A DNA stretch of 64,000 nt from Vasconcelosia minhoensis LEGE 07310 (GTDB lineage Bacteria; Cyanobacteriota; Cyanobacteriia; Phormidesmidales; Phormidesmidaceae): the NCBI RefSeq assembly GCF_015207255.1, contig NZ_JADEXG010000001.1, positions 1-64,000 of the forward strand, written 5' to 3'. Both the position numbers and the translations under genes were made by a program. Position 1 is the stretch's first letter, and the number at the start of each line of letters is the position of its first letter. Below the pieces are notes generated by a model. It was not told the DNA's origin, ran no database searches, and saw nothing but the letters and a program-made list of their open reading frames with translations. Positions 52,905 to 64,000 of this stretch are shown here, in pieces.

Positions 52905-53999
52905 ATGTATCCGACTGCTTCTAGCTCAGACCTTTCCCTCGCTGCCTATCGCTATCATCTGCCCGAGGCGCTGATTGCCCAAAATCCAGCGGCGCCTAGG
53001 GATAGCGCTCGGCTGCTGCTGGTCGATTCGCCCAAGAGCTATCAGCATAGACGCTTTAGCGACCTACCCGATTTACTCCAACCGAAAGATTTACTGGTTC
53101 TTAACAACACCCGGGTCATGCCCGCGCGCCTCCAGGGGCGTAAGCCCAGCGGCGGTGAGGTCGAGGTACTGCTGCTGGAACCGGCTAGCGCTGACTGCTG
53201 GCTAGCGCTAGTGAAGCCGGGGCGGCGACTTAAACCGGGCAGCCTGATTGAGTTTGGCGAGTTGCCTGAGGTTCCCTTGCTAGTCGCTCAGGTGGAAGAC
53301 TGCGATCGCGCTACCGGTGGCCGCATTCTCCGCTTTGAATCGCAATGCAAGTCTGATGTAGAAAGCCTGCTCCACCAACTGGGCACCGTGCCGCTGCCGC
53401 CCTACATTACCCAGTCTCAGTCTCAGCCCGAGCAGTATCAGACCGTGTTTGCCCAGCGGCTGGGATCTGCCGCCGCCCCGACGGCGGGTCTGCACTTTAC
53501 CCCCGCCCTGTTCGACCGGCTGAAAACTAAGGGCATTCAGACCGCCTTTGTCACGCTGCATGTCGGCGTCGGCACCTTTCGCCCGGTCGAGACCGCCGAC
53601 ATTACCGCCCACCAGATGCATCGAGAATGGGCTGAAGTCCCGGCTGAAACCGCTGCCCTGGTTCAGCAAACAAAAGCAAATGGCGGCCGGGTAATCGCTG
53701 TGGGGACGACTTCGACCCGAGCTTTGGAAGGCGCCGCTCACCAAAAGCCGATGGGTCAGCCCTTCCGGGGCCGAACCGATTTATTTATCTATCCCGGCTA
53801 TCGATGGCGGGTGGTCGATGGGCTGGTTACTAATTTTCACCTGCCTGAATCTAGCTTACTGATGCTAGTTAGCAGCCTGATTGGTCGAGAGCGGCTGCTC
53901 CAGCTGTATCAGGCGGCAATTGAGTCTCAATATCGGTTCTATTCCTTTGGCGATGCGATGCTGATTCTGCCGGAAGCCGTTCTGTCGCCCCAGCATTAG
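52905..53999 (+). CDS. queA: tRNA preQ1(34) S-adenosylmethionine ribosyltransferase-isomerase
   Basis: 364 residues. Moves the ribose part of S-adenosylmethionine onto preQ1 at the wobble base of Asn, Asp, His and Tyr tRNAs to make epoxyqueuosine. Hallmarks: LIAQNPAAPRDSARLLL, LVLNNTRVMPARLQGRK, PTAGLHFTPALFDRL, THLHVG-type TLHVGVGTFRPV, TTSTRALE and TNFHLPESSLLMLVSSLIG. A strong terminator lies about 180 bases downstream. Confidence 0.95.
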   Translation: MYPTASSSDLSLAAYRYHLPEALIAQNPAAPRDSARLLLVDSPKSYQHRRFSDLPDLLQPKDLLVLNNTRVMPARLQGRKPSGGEVEVLLLEPASADCWLALVKPGRRLKPGSLIEFGELPEVPLLVAQVEDCDRATGGRILRFESQCKSDVESLLHQLGTVPLPPYITQSQSQPEQYQTVFAQRLGSAAAPTAGLHFTPALFDRLKTKGIQTAFVTLHVGVGTFRPVETADITAHQMHREWAEVPAETAALVQQTKANGGRVIAVGTTSTRALEGAAHQKPMGQPFRGRTDLFIYPGYRWRVVDGLVTNFHLPESSLLMLVSSLIGRERLLQLYQAAIESQYRFYSFGDAMLILPEAVLSPQH

Positions 54000-54178
54000 C
54001 TCATGACATCAGAAAGTGATAGGGAACATGCGCCTACTCGACCCCGTCAAATGTTACGTCCCCCACGGAGAATCCGGTATTTCTTCCTGCCTCGTACAGC
54101 AGAAATGCCGTTCTCCCTTCCTCACAGTGATGCATTGCTCTTTGGGGAGACGCCACCTCAATTTTTCTACGAATGCAA

Positions 54179-54207
54179 AAAGCCCTCCCTGCTTTAGGGA
54201 GGGCTTT
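54179..54207 (+). terminator. Strong rho-independent terminator
   Basis: 54179-54190 and 54196-54207 form a perfect 12-bp stem around a 5-base loop, followed by TACTTTTG. It lies 180 bases after queA and separates it from the giant gene. The stem sequence resembles the psbA terminator at 98-128. Confidence 0.85.
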
Positions 54208-54615
54208 ACTTTTGCTGATTCAGTCTTCAGAGGAAAGCCTTTACTAAGACTCCATCACTTGGCCCTGCAAATCAATTTCTAGTAGGCCTACTCGTATTAC
54301 AACTGCAGTAGCACTTCAAGTCGGAACGAAACTAGAGACCTAATCTGTAACCCTACGGATGCCATTGGCTGATTGGGCTGCAATGTGTTCTGTGCGACCT
54401 TATTTTGTTCAATATTGCAACATAACTTGATGGAAACTTGCGTACAACTACCGAAGGGAAATTGCTGAGTTAGGCCGTAGCATTATCAGTCGTAGGGCAG
54501 CGTTTTCCCCATTTCAGCCCGCTGCTGCCCTTAGTCTTCTACCGAACTATAACCCCCTGTTCAACAGCTGTCTGCTGTTGGACCTAGAGCCTACTGGTAA
54601 AGCGAGTGGTTACCC
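54208..54615. other. Leader region of the giant gene with a 5' hairpin
   Basis: No gene is seen between the terminator and the start at 54616. A hairpin (54559-54568 with 54574-54583, one G-U pair, 5-base loop) lies 32 bases before the ATG and could affect translation. An A/T-rich patch near 54390-54430 is a possible promoter. The ATG has no clear ribosome site. Confidence 0.4.
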
Positions 54616-56781
54616 ATGAATCAGCCGTTGCGTGCAGATAGACAGGATTCCTTTGTTCCTGGTCTTCCCTGGGAAGAGGGCAACTTCCTCTTCCCCACTC
54701 TACAACCTGCTGGCCCCACCCTAGGACAAGACCAGATCGGTTTAGCCGCTGCGCTCAGCACTGTAGAAAGTCAGCTGCACTCTGACCTCGAGGTATCCAA
54801 AACGGCTTGGGTTAACTCAAATTCCAGCCCACTTAGGCAGACGGTTACCATACCAGACATCCTCACCGGCAGCGTAGCGACCGTGGACGCTTTGCTCAGT
54901 CGAGCGACCAACCCAAAAGCCCACTCAAACTTACCCGACCTCGTCGATGCCGCTGGCGACCTAAACTTCGATAAGGACACTGCTAATAAACCCGGTAAAT
55001 CCAGTAAGTTCAAGGTAAAGACTACCAGTCAAGGAGAGGCAGAGACTGCTGGAACGAGCAAGCTAAAGCTCTTTTCCTCGTCAAAGAAGACACTAGATTC
55101 TACCGCTATTGAAGTTGGTGAGGTGTCAACCCAGCTGAAGCTAAAGCCCAAACAGTCCAAAACAGTTTCAGCGGATATTCAGCTTCCAGATACCCTCTCC
55201 GACAGCTATACCCTCTTTGCCGCTGTCGATACAGATGACGCCATTTCAGAGACAAATGACTTTAACAACATTTCCATACCGTCTGCGAGCCTGCTGTCTG
55301 AGCCGAGGACAAACTCAGATGGGTCAGGCAGTAGTTCCTCTAGCAACGCTTTAATTAGCGGATTGGGTACGCCTGCGGCGTTTCAAGGTCAGGCCAATCC
55401 GCCTGAGTTTGGCGAAAACTACCTCGATAGAAACGATGATGACTCCAGCGATTTTATCGATATCACCTCTGTTTTTGAGTCTGGTATCAACTTCTTTGGC
55501 ACCACCTACACCGGCTTCTATATCAACAATAACGGCAACATTACGTTTAATGAGCCGCTATCTTCATACGTCCCCTTTGCGCTGACGGGAAATACGGGTG
55601 TTCCTATCATTGCGCCGTTCTTTGCTGATGTGGATACTCTAGGCGGCGCAGTTCCTCCTTCAGCAGGTGGAACTTCCACCGGTTCAAACCTGGTCTACTG
55701 GGACCTAGACCCAGTCACAGATACCGTCACCGTGACTTGGGATGACGTAGGCTCCTACAGCTTAGGAACGGTTCCAAATGCGTTTCAGGTACAGCTCAAA
55801 GACCGGGGTAACGGCAACTTCGATATGGAGTACATCTACGAAGCCATTGATTGGGTTTCGGGTGATGCTTCCAATGGGGTCGTCGCCCTGGCCGGGTATT
55901 CCGCTGCCAACGGCGTTAACTTCTACGAGCTGCCTGAGTCAGGTAACGCCTCAGCCATGCTGGAGCTTGATACAAACGGCAATAGCTACCAGTTCTCATT
56001 CGAAGCAGGCTCAGATAATCAACCACCCGTTGAACCACCCAGCACCCCTTTGATCTCTGGATTAGGTACGCCTACTGAGTTTCAAGGTCAGGCCAATCCA
56101 CCCGACTTTGGTGAGAACTATCTCGATAGAAACGATGATGGCTCCAGCACGCTCATTGATATCACCTCTGTTTTTGAGTCGGGCATCAACTTCTTCGGCA
56201 CGACCTACACCGGCTTCTATATCAACAATAACGGCAATATCACCTTTAACAGTCCAATCAGTACCTATACGCCCTTTGCGATGACAGGGAACACGAATGT
56301 CCCTATCATTGCACCGTTCTTTTCCGATATCGATACCCAGGGTGGCCCAGTCACGCCCTCTGCTGGCGGAACTTCGACCGGCTCGAACTTAGTCTACTGG
56401 GACCTAGACCCGCTCAGCGATACGGTGACCATCACCTGGGATGATGTGGGTGCCTATAGCTGGGGAACTGTTCCGAACGCCTTTCAGCTGCAGCTGAAAG
56501 ACCGGGGAAACGGTGACTTCGGCATGGCGTTTATCTATGAAGCGATTGAGTGGGTTTCTGGCGATGCCTCTAATGGCGTAGCGGCCCGGGCGGGCTACTC
56601 GGCAGCCAACGGCGTTGACTTCTACGAGCTGCCCGAGTCGGGCAACGCTGCCGCCATGCTGGAGCTCGATACAAACGGCAATCGGATCTGTTCTCGTTTG
56701 GAACTAGCCCCGATACAGAGGCCCCTATTGTCGCCCTGGACCTACAGCAGGATACGGGCGCGGATGCCAGTGACGGTCTGA
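54616..56781 (+). CDS. Giant multidomain surface protein, 5' part with two nidogen-like domains
   Basis: The first 721 residues of a very long protein; the frame ends at a stop only because of a shift near 56,683, after which the protein continues in the next frame (see 56685-64000). There is no Sec signal. Residues about 1-170 are not recognised; about 170-225 is CARDB-like (LKPKQSKTVSADIQLPDTLS). Two nidogen-like domains follow (about 248-455 and 475-692), each with GENYLDRNDD, FFGTTYTGFYINNNGNITF, PIIAPFF and a final FYELPESGNA; they are almost identical. Codons after the shift (ICSRLELAP) do not fit the first repeat, which supports a real or sequencing frameshift. Nidogen-like domains are found in adhesive surface proteins. 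Confidence 0.85.
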   Translation: MNQPLRADRQDSFVPGLPWEEGNFLFPTLQPAGPTLGQDQIGLAAALSTVESQLHSDLEVSKTAWVNSNSSPLRQTVTIPDILTGSVATVDALLSRATNPKAHSNLPDLVDAAGDLNFDKDTANKPGKSSKFKVKTTSQGEAETAGTSKLKLFSSSKKTLDSTAIEVGEVSTQLKLKPKQSKTVSADIQLPDTLSDSYTLFAAVDTDDAISETNDFNNISIPSASLLSEPRTNSDGSGSSSSSNALISGLGTPAAFQGQANPPEFGENYLDRNDDDSSDFIDITSVFESGINFFGTTYTGFYINNNGNITFNEPLSSYVPFALTGNTGVPIIAPFFADVDTLGGAVPPSAGGTSTGSNLVYWDLDPVTDTVTVTWDDVGSYSLGTVPNAFQVQLKDRGNGNFDMEYIYEAIDWVSGDASNGVVALAGYSAANGVNFYELPESGNASAMLELDTNGNSYQFSFEAGSDNQPPVEPPSTPLISGLGTPTEFQGQANPPDFGENYLDRNDDGSSTLIDITSVFESGINFFGTTYTGFYINNNGNITFNSPISTYTPFAMTGNTNVPIIAPFFSDIDTQGGPVTPSAGGTSTGSNLVYWDLDPLSDTVTITWDDVGAYSWGTVPNAFQLQLKDRGNGDFGMAFIYEAIEWVSGDASNGVAARAGYSAANGVDFYELPESGNAAAMLELDTNGNRICSRLELAPIQRPLLSPWTYSRIRARMPVTV

Positions 56782-59700
56782 CCGCGAACGCTACTATCGT
56801 TGGCACTGTCACTGACGCCAGCCCGGTTACTGTGCTCAAGGCAGGCTTTGGTGACACCTCTGCTGAGCAGTATGTTGACATTCTCAGCTCCTTGCAGGAC
56901 GGCAGCTTCACCCTCGATGCCGCAGCCCTAGAAGGTATCCTGGGCCAGCCGCTGAGTGATGGTAGTTATACCCTAAACGTCATCGCTGAAGATAGCGCCG
57001 GCAATGCTTCTCAGCCGGTGTCCTTTCAGTTCACACTCGATACGACTGGCCCGGCTGCCCTATCGCTGGTGAGCCCAGTCGCAGGCGGTACCCACAGCGG
57101 TCATGTCCATCTCGTTGGCTCTGCAGAAGAAGCCGTTACTGTTGACGCTAGCTTAAACGGCGCAGCGGCTGAAACGTTTACCCTAGCCGCTGGTGAGTTC
57201 GACCAGCTGCTACAGGCGCTGCCGCTGTCGGTGGGGGGACACCAGCTGGCGCTGACGCTGAGTGACGCCGCAGGCAACATAACTCAGACCACCGTTGCCT
57301 TTGAAGTAGCGGCAACGCCCTTTGTGACCGGGCCGCAGGCGGCAACCGGCTGGGCAGTGCTAAATGCCGATACGCTCTTGCTGGGTGAATCGGACAGCTA
57401 TGTGGTGCAGGCATCGCTGCCGGTCGCCCTCGGCTCCACTGAGGGGAGCCGTACCCTGCGCTTCGCAGTCGATGCGGGCTTTGACGTTTCTGATACGACG
57501 GCGGGGACAGAAGATCTCTTTGCCCTGTACTTAGTCGATGCGGCAAACCCGGCGCAGACGCTGCTCGATGGCGGCACGCCTGGGACGCCCCTATTCTCTC
57601 TGCGAGGAGAGACGGCTGAGTTTACGCCGGGCCTGGTGCGCTATGACGGACGCTTTGTCGAGGTTGACCTGAGCGGGCTGACGCAGCAAAGCGAAGGGCG
57701 ACTGGTGTTCCAGCTGCTGAATCAGGATGGCGATACCGGCAGCCGGGTCCAAGTCAGCGAGCTCACCAACACGCTTGACCCAGAGGGCATCTCCGGGCCG
57801 CGCTTCCCGGTCGATACCCGGCTGGCGACTATCGCAGGCGAGGTGGACTTCTCCAAGCTGAGTGTCAACAGTCAGGTTAAAGCGCTATTCAGCCAGGTGC
57901 GCTTCAATCCGGCGACGGGTGAATATACCGCTGAGCTGCGACTGCACAACACGGGCACGACCGCGATTGGACGGCAGGCGGCGGTGGTCTTTGAGGGACT
58001 GCCCACTGGCGTGACGCTACAAACCCAATCGGGAACAGACGCGAACGGCAATGGATATGTCAGCCTGCGCAATGCGATCCCGGCAGGTGGACTGGCAGCC
58101 GATGCAAGTACCGCTGCCATCTCAGCTACTCTCAGCAACCCAGACCAGCTACGGCTGGCACTGACGCCTCAGGTCTGGGTGAGCGGCCCCAACCAGGCTC
58201 CGGTGCTGCCCGAGCTCGGACCGCTGACGGCAACGCCGGGGCAGAAGCTGGAAATCTCCCTCGTGGCCACCGATGCCGACGGCGATCGCGTGACCTACTC
58301 CCTGCGCAGCGACGGGCCGCTGCCCAAGGGCAAGATCAGCGGTTCCGGGAAGTTAACCTTTGAGCCGACGCCAGAGCAGATTGGTGAGTACGGCTTTACC
58401 CTAGTCGCTACCGACGGGGCCGCGGAGGTGACCCAGTCGGTCTCGCTGACGGTAGCGGCTGACCCGCTGACGACAACAAAGATCTCAGGCCGCATCCTCG
58501 ACATCGACGGCAACTCCCTGGCTAACCTGCCGCTCGCCCTCGGTCGCTTGCAGGCAGTGACCGATGCCAACGGCAACTTCACGCTGACGATTCCAGCCAC
58601 CAGCTTCCCCACCGAAGAAATCAATATCCAGATTCCACTCGGCGATCCGGCCTTTGACCCCTTCCGCACTGGCACCAGTGAGATCAACCTCAGACGCACC
58701 ACCTTTGACGGGGCGACTGGTACCAGCACTAGCAACCCGCTGCGCCATCCCAACCTGGTCAGCACCTTCATGGATGCCAGCATGGTCTATGGCACGGACG
58801 CGGCCCGGGCCAGTGCGCTGCGGACAAATGACGGCACCGGTCGGCTCAAGGTCTCAGGCGCTGACCTGCTGCCGGTGAACAACGTGCAGACCTTCCCCAA
58901 TGGGCCGCTGGCTAACAACAACCGGGGACTGACAGCACCGGCTTCGCTATTTGCCACCGGCGACGTACGCGCCAATGAGAACCTGGGCCTGACGGCGCTG
59001 CATACGGTCTTTGTTCGAGAGCACAACCGGCTGGCTGATGAGATCAGCTTGGCCAATCCGGGGCTGAGTGGCGAGGAGCTCTATCAGAGGACACGGCAGC
59101 TAGTTGCGGCGCAGATTCAGCAGATTACCTACGCTGAGTTCCTACCGCAGTTCGTGGGGGCAGGCGCGATTGGCACCTACTCGGGCTATGACGCTGCGGT
59201 GGACCCGTCGGTGAGTCATCTGTTTTCGGCGGCGGCGTTCCGGCTGGGTCATACCCAGAGCGCCGATTCGTTCTTGATGATTGGCGATGACGGCCAGGCG
59301 CTACCGACGGTGGCGCTCAAGGACAGTACCTTCAATCCGGCGATCATCCAGCAGTACGGCATTGACCCGGTGCTCAGAGGGCTCTTTGCCCAGTCGGCCC
59401 AGGCGGTCGATACGAAGGTGATTGACGCGCTGCGCGACGCGCTGTTTGGGCCGCCGGGGGCGGGCGGGATTGACCTGGCGGCAGTCGATATTCAGCGGGG
59501 CCGTGATGTCGGGCTGCCGGACTACAACCAGGCCCGGGTGGATTTTGGCCTAGCGCCAGTGTCCTCGTTTGCTGAGATTACTTCGGATGTGAGCTTGCAG
59601 CAGGTGCTTCAGCAGGTCTATGGCAGCGTCGATGACATCGATGTGATTGTCGGCGGCCTGGCGGAAGATAAGCTGGCGGGCAGCATGGTCGGTGAGCTGT

Positions 59701-62700
59701 TCCAGCAGGTGATTGTGGACCAGTTTGAGCGGCTGCGCGATGGCGATCGCTTCTGGTATGAAAACAGCCAGCTGAGTGCCGATGAGCTCGCCTTTGTGCG
59801 GGGGACGTCGCTGAAGTCTCTGATTGAGCGTAATACGGGCATTGATGACCTGCCGGGGAACCTGTTCTCGACCGGGGCGGCTCTGTCGGGGCCGGGGGCA
59901 GGTGGAGCAGCGGCGGCTCAGACGACGAGTGAGTACCGCTCAATTGACGGTTCGGACAACAACTTAGCCAATCCTGAGCTGGGCAAGACGGGGACGCGGC
60001 TGCGGGTGGACTATACCCAGGCGTATGGCGATGGTATCCGCTCTCTAGCCGGGGCGAATCGGCCCAACGTACGCGAGATTAGCAACGCTATCTTTGACCA
60101 GGAGGGCTCGATTCCTGACCCCACCGGAGCAACGGCGTTTATGCTGGCCTGGAGTCAGTTTGTCACCCACGACATGACCTTTGCCCCGGACGGCGCTGCC
60201 GATACCCTCAAGGTCTATGGCAATCAGTATGTTTCCTCGCAGGGCGAGCAGTACCCCTTTGTGGCGGAGAAGCTGAAGCTGATGCTCGGCCATGAGGTCT
60301 ATGCCGGGGTGAACAACGTCATTGAGCGGCCTATCTATCTGCCTGCCCTCGATGTGGCTAACAATGTCCAGACCACCGATAGCAGCGGTAACATCACCAT
60401 CACCAACGCGGCGATTGGCTCGCAGGTGCAGGTGGCGGCCAATTCGATGACGGACAACCGGGGCAATCCCTTCACGGGCTCGCTCTCAATTTCGAAGGTG
60501 CCGACGGACCTGACGCCAGCGGCGCTGCCGGAGGGGCTTTCGCCTGACCTGGTGGTGACGATTCAGCCGGGGGAGATGCTCTTTACTCAGCCGGCGCAGC
60601 TGACCATGCCGAATGAAGCGGGCTGGCCAGCAGGGATGGAGATGGACCTCTGGTCAATCAATCCCATCACCGGCGAGTTTGAAATCGTCGGTAAGGGTGC
60701 CGTTTCGGCGGATAGACTGTCCATCAACACCATCGAAGGCGGTATTCGCAACTCATCCTGGCATTTCTTTAGTCCACCTGCGCTCGTACCCGAGCTCCGA
60801 GTTGAAGACAGAGGCTGCGTAGACTGTGCAACAAAGAAAGGGCTGACCTCGCAGGTAGAGCTCCATACCGGCGGCGTCACCGAAACTCATGACCTCTTGT
60901 CCTATCAGTCTCTAGGAGAACAGAGAGGGCTGCGGCTCACCTACGACTCCCTGCGCGCCGATGCTCGGCACATCGTTCAGTTTGGCGGTCAAATCACGGC
61001 CAATGGCGGCGCCATTCCCAGCAGTGCCCGGCTGGTTACCACCATGACCGTTCATGATGGCAACACCGGGATTGACTATCAGGTGCCCGGCTATACCGGA
61101 GATAAGAAAGGGCTCGACGGGGGCGAGCATATCTGGGATCTGCCCGAATCTGGTGGCGAAGTGAACGCAGCACTGCAAGCCGACTTGAGGGATTATGCCT
61201 CAGGCGTTTACGATTTTTCTTTGGAGCTAGGCGCTTATCTGGATACAGCTAATGGCTTTACTGGGTCTTCAAGCAGTCAAACTGGAGAGCTCGTCCATGT
61301 CAACACGCTAAATAGCGCCTTTGGTAGCGGCTGGGGCATTGCCGGGGTGCAGGAGCTGGTTGAGACCGCTGGCGGTTCAGTGCTGCTAATTGACGGAGAC
61401 GGTAGCGAGCTGGTCTACAAACGCGAAGGTGTGAGCTACAAACCCTCAGCCGGGGATATGTCAGTCTTCGAGAAGCTCGCAGATGGCACCTTCCGTCGTA
61501 CGACTAAGGAAAAGACCGTCTATTCTTTCAATGCGGACAATCGTTTGGTTTCCATTAAGGCAGCTAGCGGTAACGAGACCCGGCATATCTACGTCAACGG
61601 TCAGCTCACGAAGATCGTCGATCCGGTTGGCTTAGAGACAACCTTCACCTATACCGGCGACCGGGTCAGCGCCATCACCGACCCCGCTGGCCGCACAACG
61701 CAGCTCAAGTACGATGCTGCCGGGAATCTTACTCAGGTGATTGACCCAGATAGTTCAAAACGCACCTGGTCGTATGACGCGGAGCACCATATGACCGCAG
61801 AAGTCGATCAGCGCGGCAGTCGGGAAGAAACGGTCTACGACTTTGCTGGTCGTGCGACCCACGGCATTCGCAAAGATGGCTCGATGATTCGGGTGCAGCC
61901 GATTCAAACTCAGGCTCTGCTGCGGCCTGAGCAAACGATTAGTGTCCTCAAGCCACCAGCTGTCAGCACTAAACCCATTGACCGGGCAACCTATGTGGAT
62001 GCGAACGGGAACGTCTCAACCTATATCCTAGATGATTCCGGCCATCTTCTCTCAGGCGTTGACGGCGGCGGTTCGACCGGCGTTAGCGAGCGTAACTTTG
62101 ACAAGATGGTCACCCGTCGAGTCAATGGCAGAGGCAAGGAGACGCGCTATACCTACGATGAGCGCGGCAACCTGCTAACCGTAGCAGACGAGTTCTCTCG
62201 GGGCACGGGTGAAGGGGCTGGGGGTAATCCCATCAAGACGGATTTCTACTCGGGGCGCATCGTTACGTCTATCAACCCGGTCAGTATCAGCACGGGTGAC
62301 TTCAACAACGATGGCCATTTGGACTATGCCACCGCCAATGCCAGTTGGCAAAATGGGAACCAGTCTATCTTCTTCGGGGACGGTCAGGGAGGCTTCAGCA
62401 GCGCTCTGCCAATCCATGGCTGGGATGACAGCAGCAGCGTTCTGGCAGCAGACCTGGATCAAGATGGCAATTCAGATCTGATTGTCGTTGAGACCGGTAC
62501 TGGCTATGGGTCTGAATCTTCCGTCCATGTGCTCTGGGGCAGTGGCGAGGGTAGTTTTGAACGGGTCACTATCAGCAGCGATGTGTGGAGCGGATATCGT
62601 TCCGTGGTTATGGGCGATATTGATGGCAATGGCTATGGCGACTTGCTGGTTAAGGACTACACCTACGTTGACGGAGAAGGCAGTAAAAAGCAGGTGAAGG

Positions 62701-64000
62701 CGCTATTCAACGACGGCAGCCGAACCTTTGTCGAAACCCTCGTTATCTCTAACGATGAAGGCAATGGTTTCCCTGAAATTGAGCTGGGGGATGTCGATGG
62801 CGACGGCGACTTAGACGCGATCGCTTATTACACCTACTACGATGACAATTACAATCGGTCTTCCCTTATCCAAACGTTCCGCTACGAGGGCAGCTATGCC
62901 TTCAGCGCACCCAGCGTTGCTTTAGATGACAGGAGCTACGATTCCCCAAAAACACTGGTTTGGACTGTTGACGTCAACCAGGATGGCTACGACGATGTCA
63001 TCTTCCCAAATGGTTCGCAAAACCTGAGTATCGCGCTCAGCGCTGGCGATGGCACCTTTGGCAGCAGCTATAGCCATGACCTGGGCCTATATGCAGCGCA
63101 GGTGCTGTTTGCAGACGTCAACACAGACGGGAGGCAGGACATCATCGGGGTGAGCGAAGACGATGCCGTATCGGTATCTCTAGCAAACCTGCAGGGCGGG
63201 TTTGGAATCGCTTCGCTTTACGACATCGGGGACTATGACTTAAGCTTCACGTCCAGTGACTTTGACCTCTACGGGCTACATATTCCCTCTCTCAAAATTG
63301 CAGATGTAGACCGAGATGGCGATGCCGATATTGTTACGGCCAACTACAGTGGGAACAGCATCACAGTTCTCTATAACGATGGAGCTGGCGCTTTCGGCAC
63401 CAGAGCTGACTATGTCGCCAGCGTGCTACCCGCTGCTGTGATTGTTGACGACTTCAATCAAGATGGTCTACCTGACATGATCAGCGCAGGGGATACCAAT
63501 GTCTTTCTCAAGAATACGGGCGGGCAGTTTACAGCAGAAGGCAATCAGCCTTATCAAGCAGATTTTCAGATTCCGGTTGAATCTTCCGCTTCCGCAAACG
63601 CTATGGCGCTGGAGGATGTTGATGGGGATGGCTATGCAGACTTCGTCAGCCTAAATTGGGACGGTAGCTTGGTGGTTGCCTATGGTGGTGGCGGCTCGTT
63701 TACTCTGCCCATAACCCGGTCTATCGAAGATAGTGCCAAAGCGGTGAAGATTGGCGATATTGATGGTGACGGGACTGGTGATATCGTCTTCACCCGCTAC
63801 GGCTCAGCAGCGGTGTCCCAAAAAGTTTGGATTCTCAAGGGGGGCAGCAATCTAGAGCAGGGCGCAACGGAATCTATCGATGTCGGCTTTAACCCAGGCT
63901 ACTTGGAGCTCGGCGACTTCAATGGCGATGGTAAGCTCGATATCCTGCTTGCAGAACGGTATGGTCCGTATTCAAAGCTTTTGCTGAATGACGGACTAGG
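56685..64000 (+). CDS. Giant multidomain protein, main part: Ig-like, permuted heme peroxidase, RHS/YD, FG-GAP (3' incomplete)
   Basis: Continuous open frame of over 2430 codons to the window edge. Order: bacterial Ig-like (about 56700-57060); unassigned repeats; a cadherin-like Ig segment (about 58200-58470); a carboxypeptidase-regulatory-like segment (about 58480-58610); the body of an animal-type heme peroxidase (58615-59860) with DVRANENLGLTALHTVFVREHNRLADE (Arg and Glu of the active site) and proximal His in AAFRLGHTQ; then the usual N-terminal peroxidase piece (59930-60215) with distal QFVTHD. Next an RHS/YD-like region (about 60800-62200; DPAGRTTQLKYDAAGNLTQV) and at least 11 FG-GAP repeats with DxDxDG calcium loops. 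Likely exported by a type I system and surface-bound; the C-terminus is outside the window. Confidence 0.82.

Noticed and set aside
54003-54282. Two short overlapping plus-strand frames after queA
   Set aside because: Both run through the strong terminator at 54179-54207.
1-64000. tRNA, rRNA, tmRNA or CRISPR arrays in spacers
   Set aside because: Spacers were read for T-loop, anticodon-stem and repeat-spacer patterns; nothing convincing was seen.

Overview
The window reads as a stretch of a cyanobacterial chromosome. It opens inside the last codons of psbA (photosystem II D1). It also carries chlM (chlorophyll synthesis), ccmP (carboxysome shell), a cyanobacterial-type split mrp antiporter operon and several cyanobacterial families of unknown function (DUF4327, DUF1816, DUF3500). 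The HIP1 octamer GCGATCGC is scattered through genes and spacers. The genus cannot be fixed from the sequence alone.

Layout. 1-3.3 kb: end of psbA with its terminator, an internally duplicated hypothetical protein, and decayed genes (a LuxR-type helix-turn-helix fragment and a broken Uma2 endonuclease). 3.3-5.8 kb: ppsA. 5.8-16.2 kb, nearly all on the minus strand: a DUF3500 protein, a dctP-dctQ-dctM TRAP transporter of the 2-oxoacid type, a GNAT protein, a small secreted protein, a 0.78 kb spacer with a structured element, then DUF4327, an M23 peptidase-like protein, DUF4342 and a GH13 glucosidase. 16.5-24.6 kb is an accessory-looking area: DUF3179, a shortened TSUP transporter, an AraC/SDR remnant followed 2 kb later by a fuller AraC plus internally deleted SDR pair, a PIN-domain/261-aa gene pair, SnoaL, an aldo/keto reductase and an EAL fragment. 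24.8-28.9 kb: mrpC-D-E-F-G-(DUF4040)-B. 29-34 kb: a thylakoid thioredoxin-like protein, DUF423-chlM, HdeD, an M28 peptidase, a TenA-like protein and two tandem small RHH-like proteins.

34.1-47.4 kb is a long minus-strand run: codA, uvrA, a 1563-aa STAND ATPase with 14 WD40 repeats, a 991-aa PlsY-like/ATP-grasp/phosphohistidine fusion, and a monoacylglycerol-lipase-like hydrolase. The WD40 gene and the fusion gene are 35 bp apart. Together with the lipase they form the best candidate here for an undescribed lipid-linked system. 47.5-54 kb is housekeeping: comF, ccmP-dnaG, yraN and queA.

54.6 kb to the end is one giant surface or secreted protein gene. It is broken by a single frameshift near 56,683 and runs off the window. 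It has a CARDB-like segment, two near-identical nidogen-like domains, Ig-like domains, an animal-type heme peroxidase whose distal-histidine segment lies after the rest of the domain (apparent circular permutation), an RHS/YD-like region and at least 11 FG-GAP calcium-binding repeats.

Two themes recur. One is gene decay by internal deletion, once exactly at a HIP1 site. The other is three-unit in-frame tandem repeats of 9, 12 or 15 bp in six unrelated genes.
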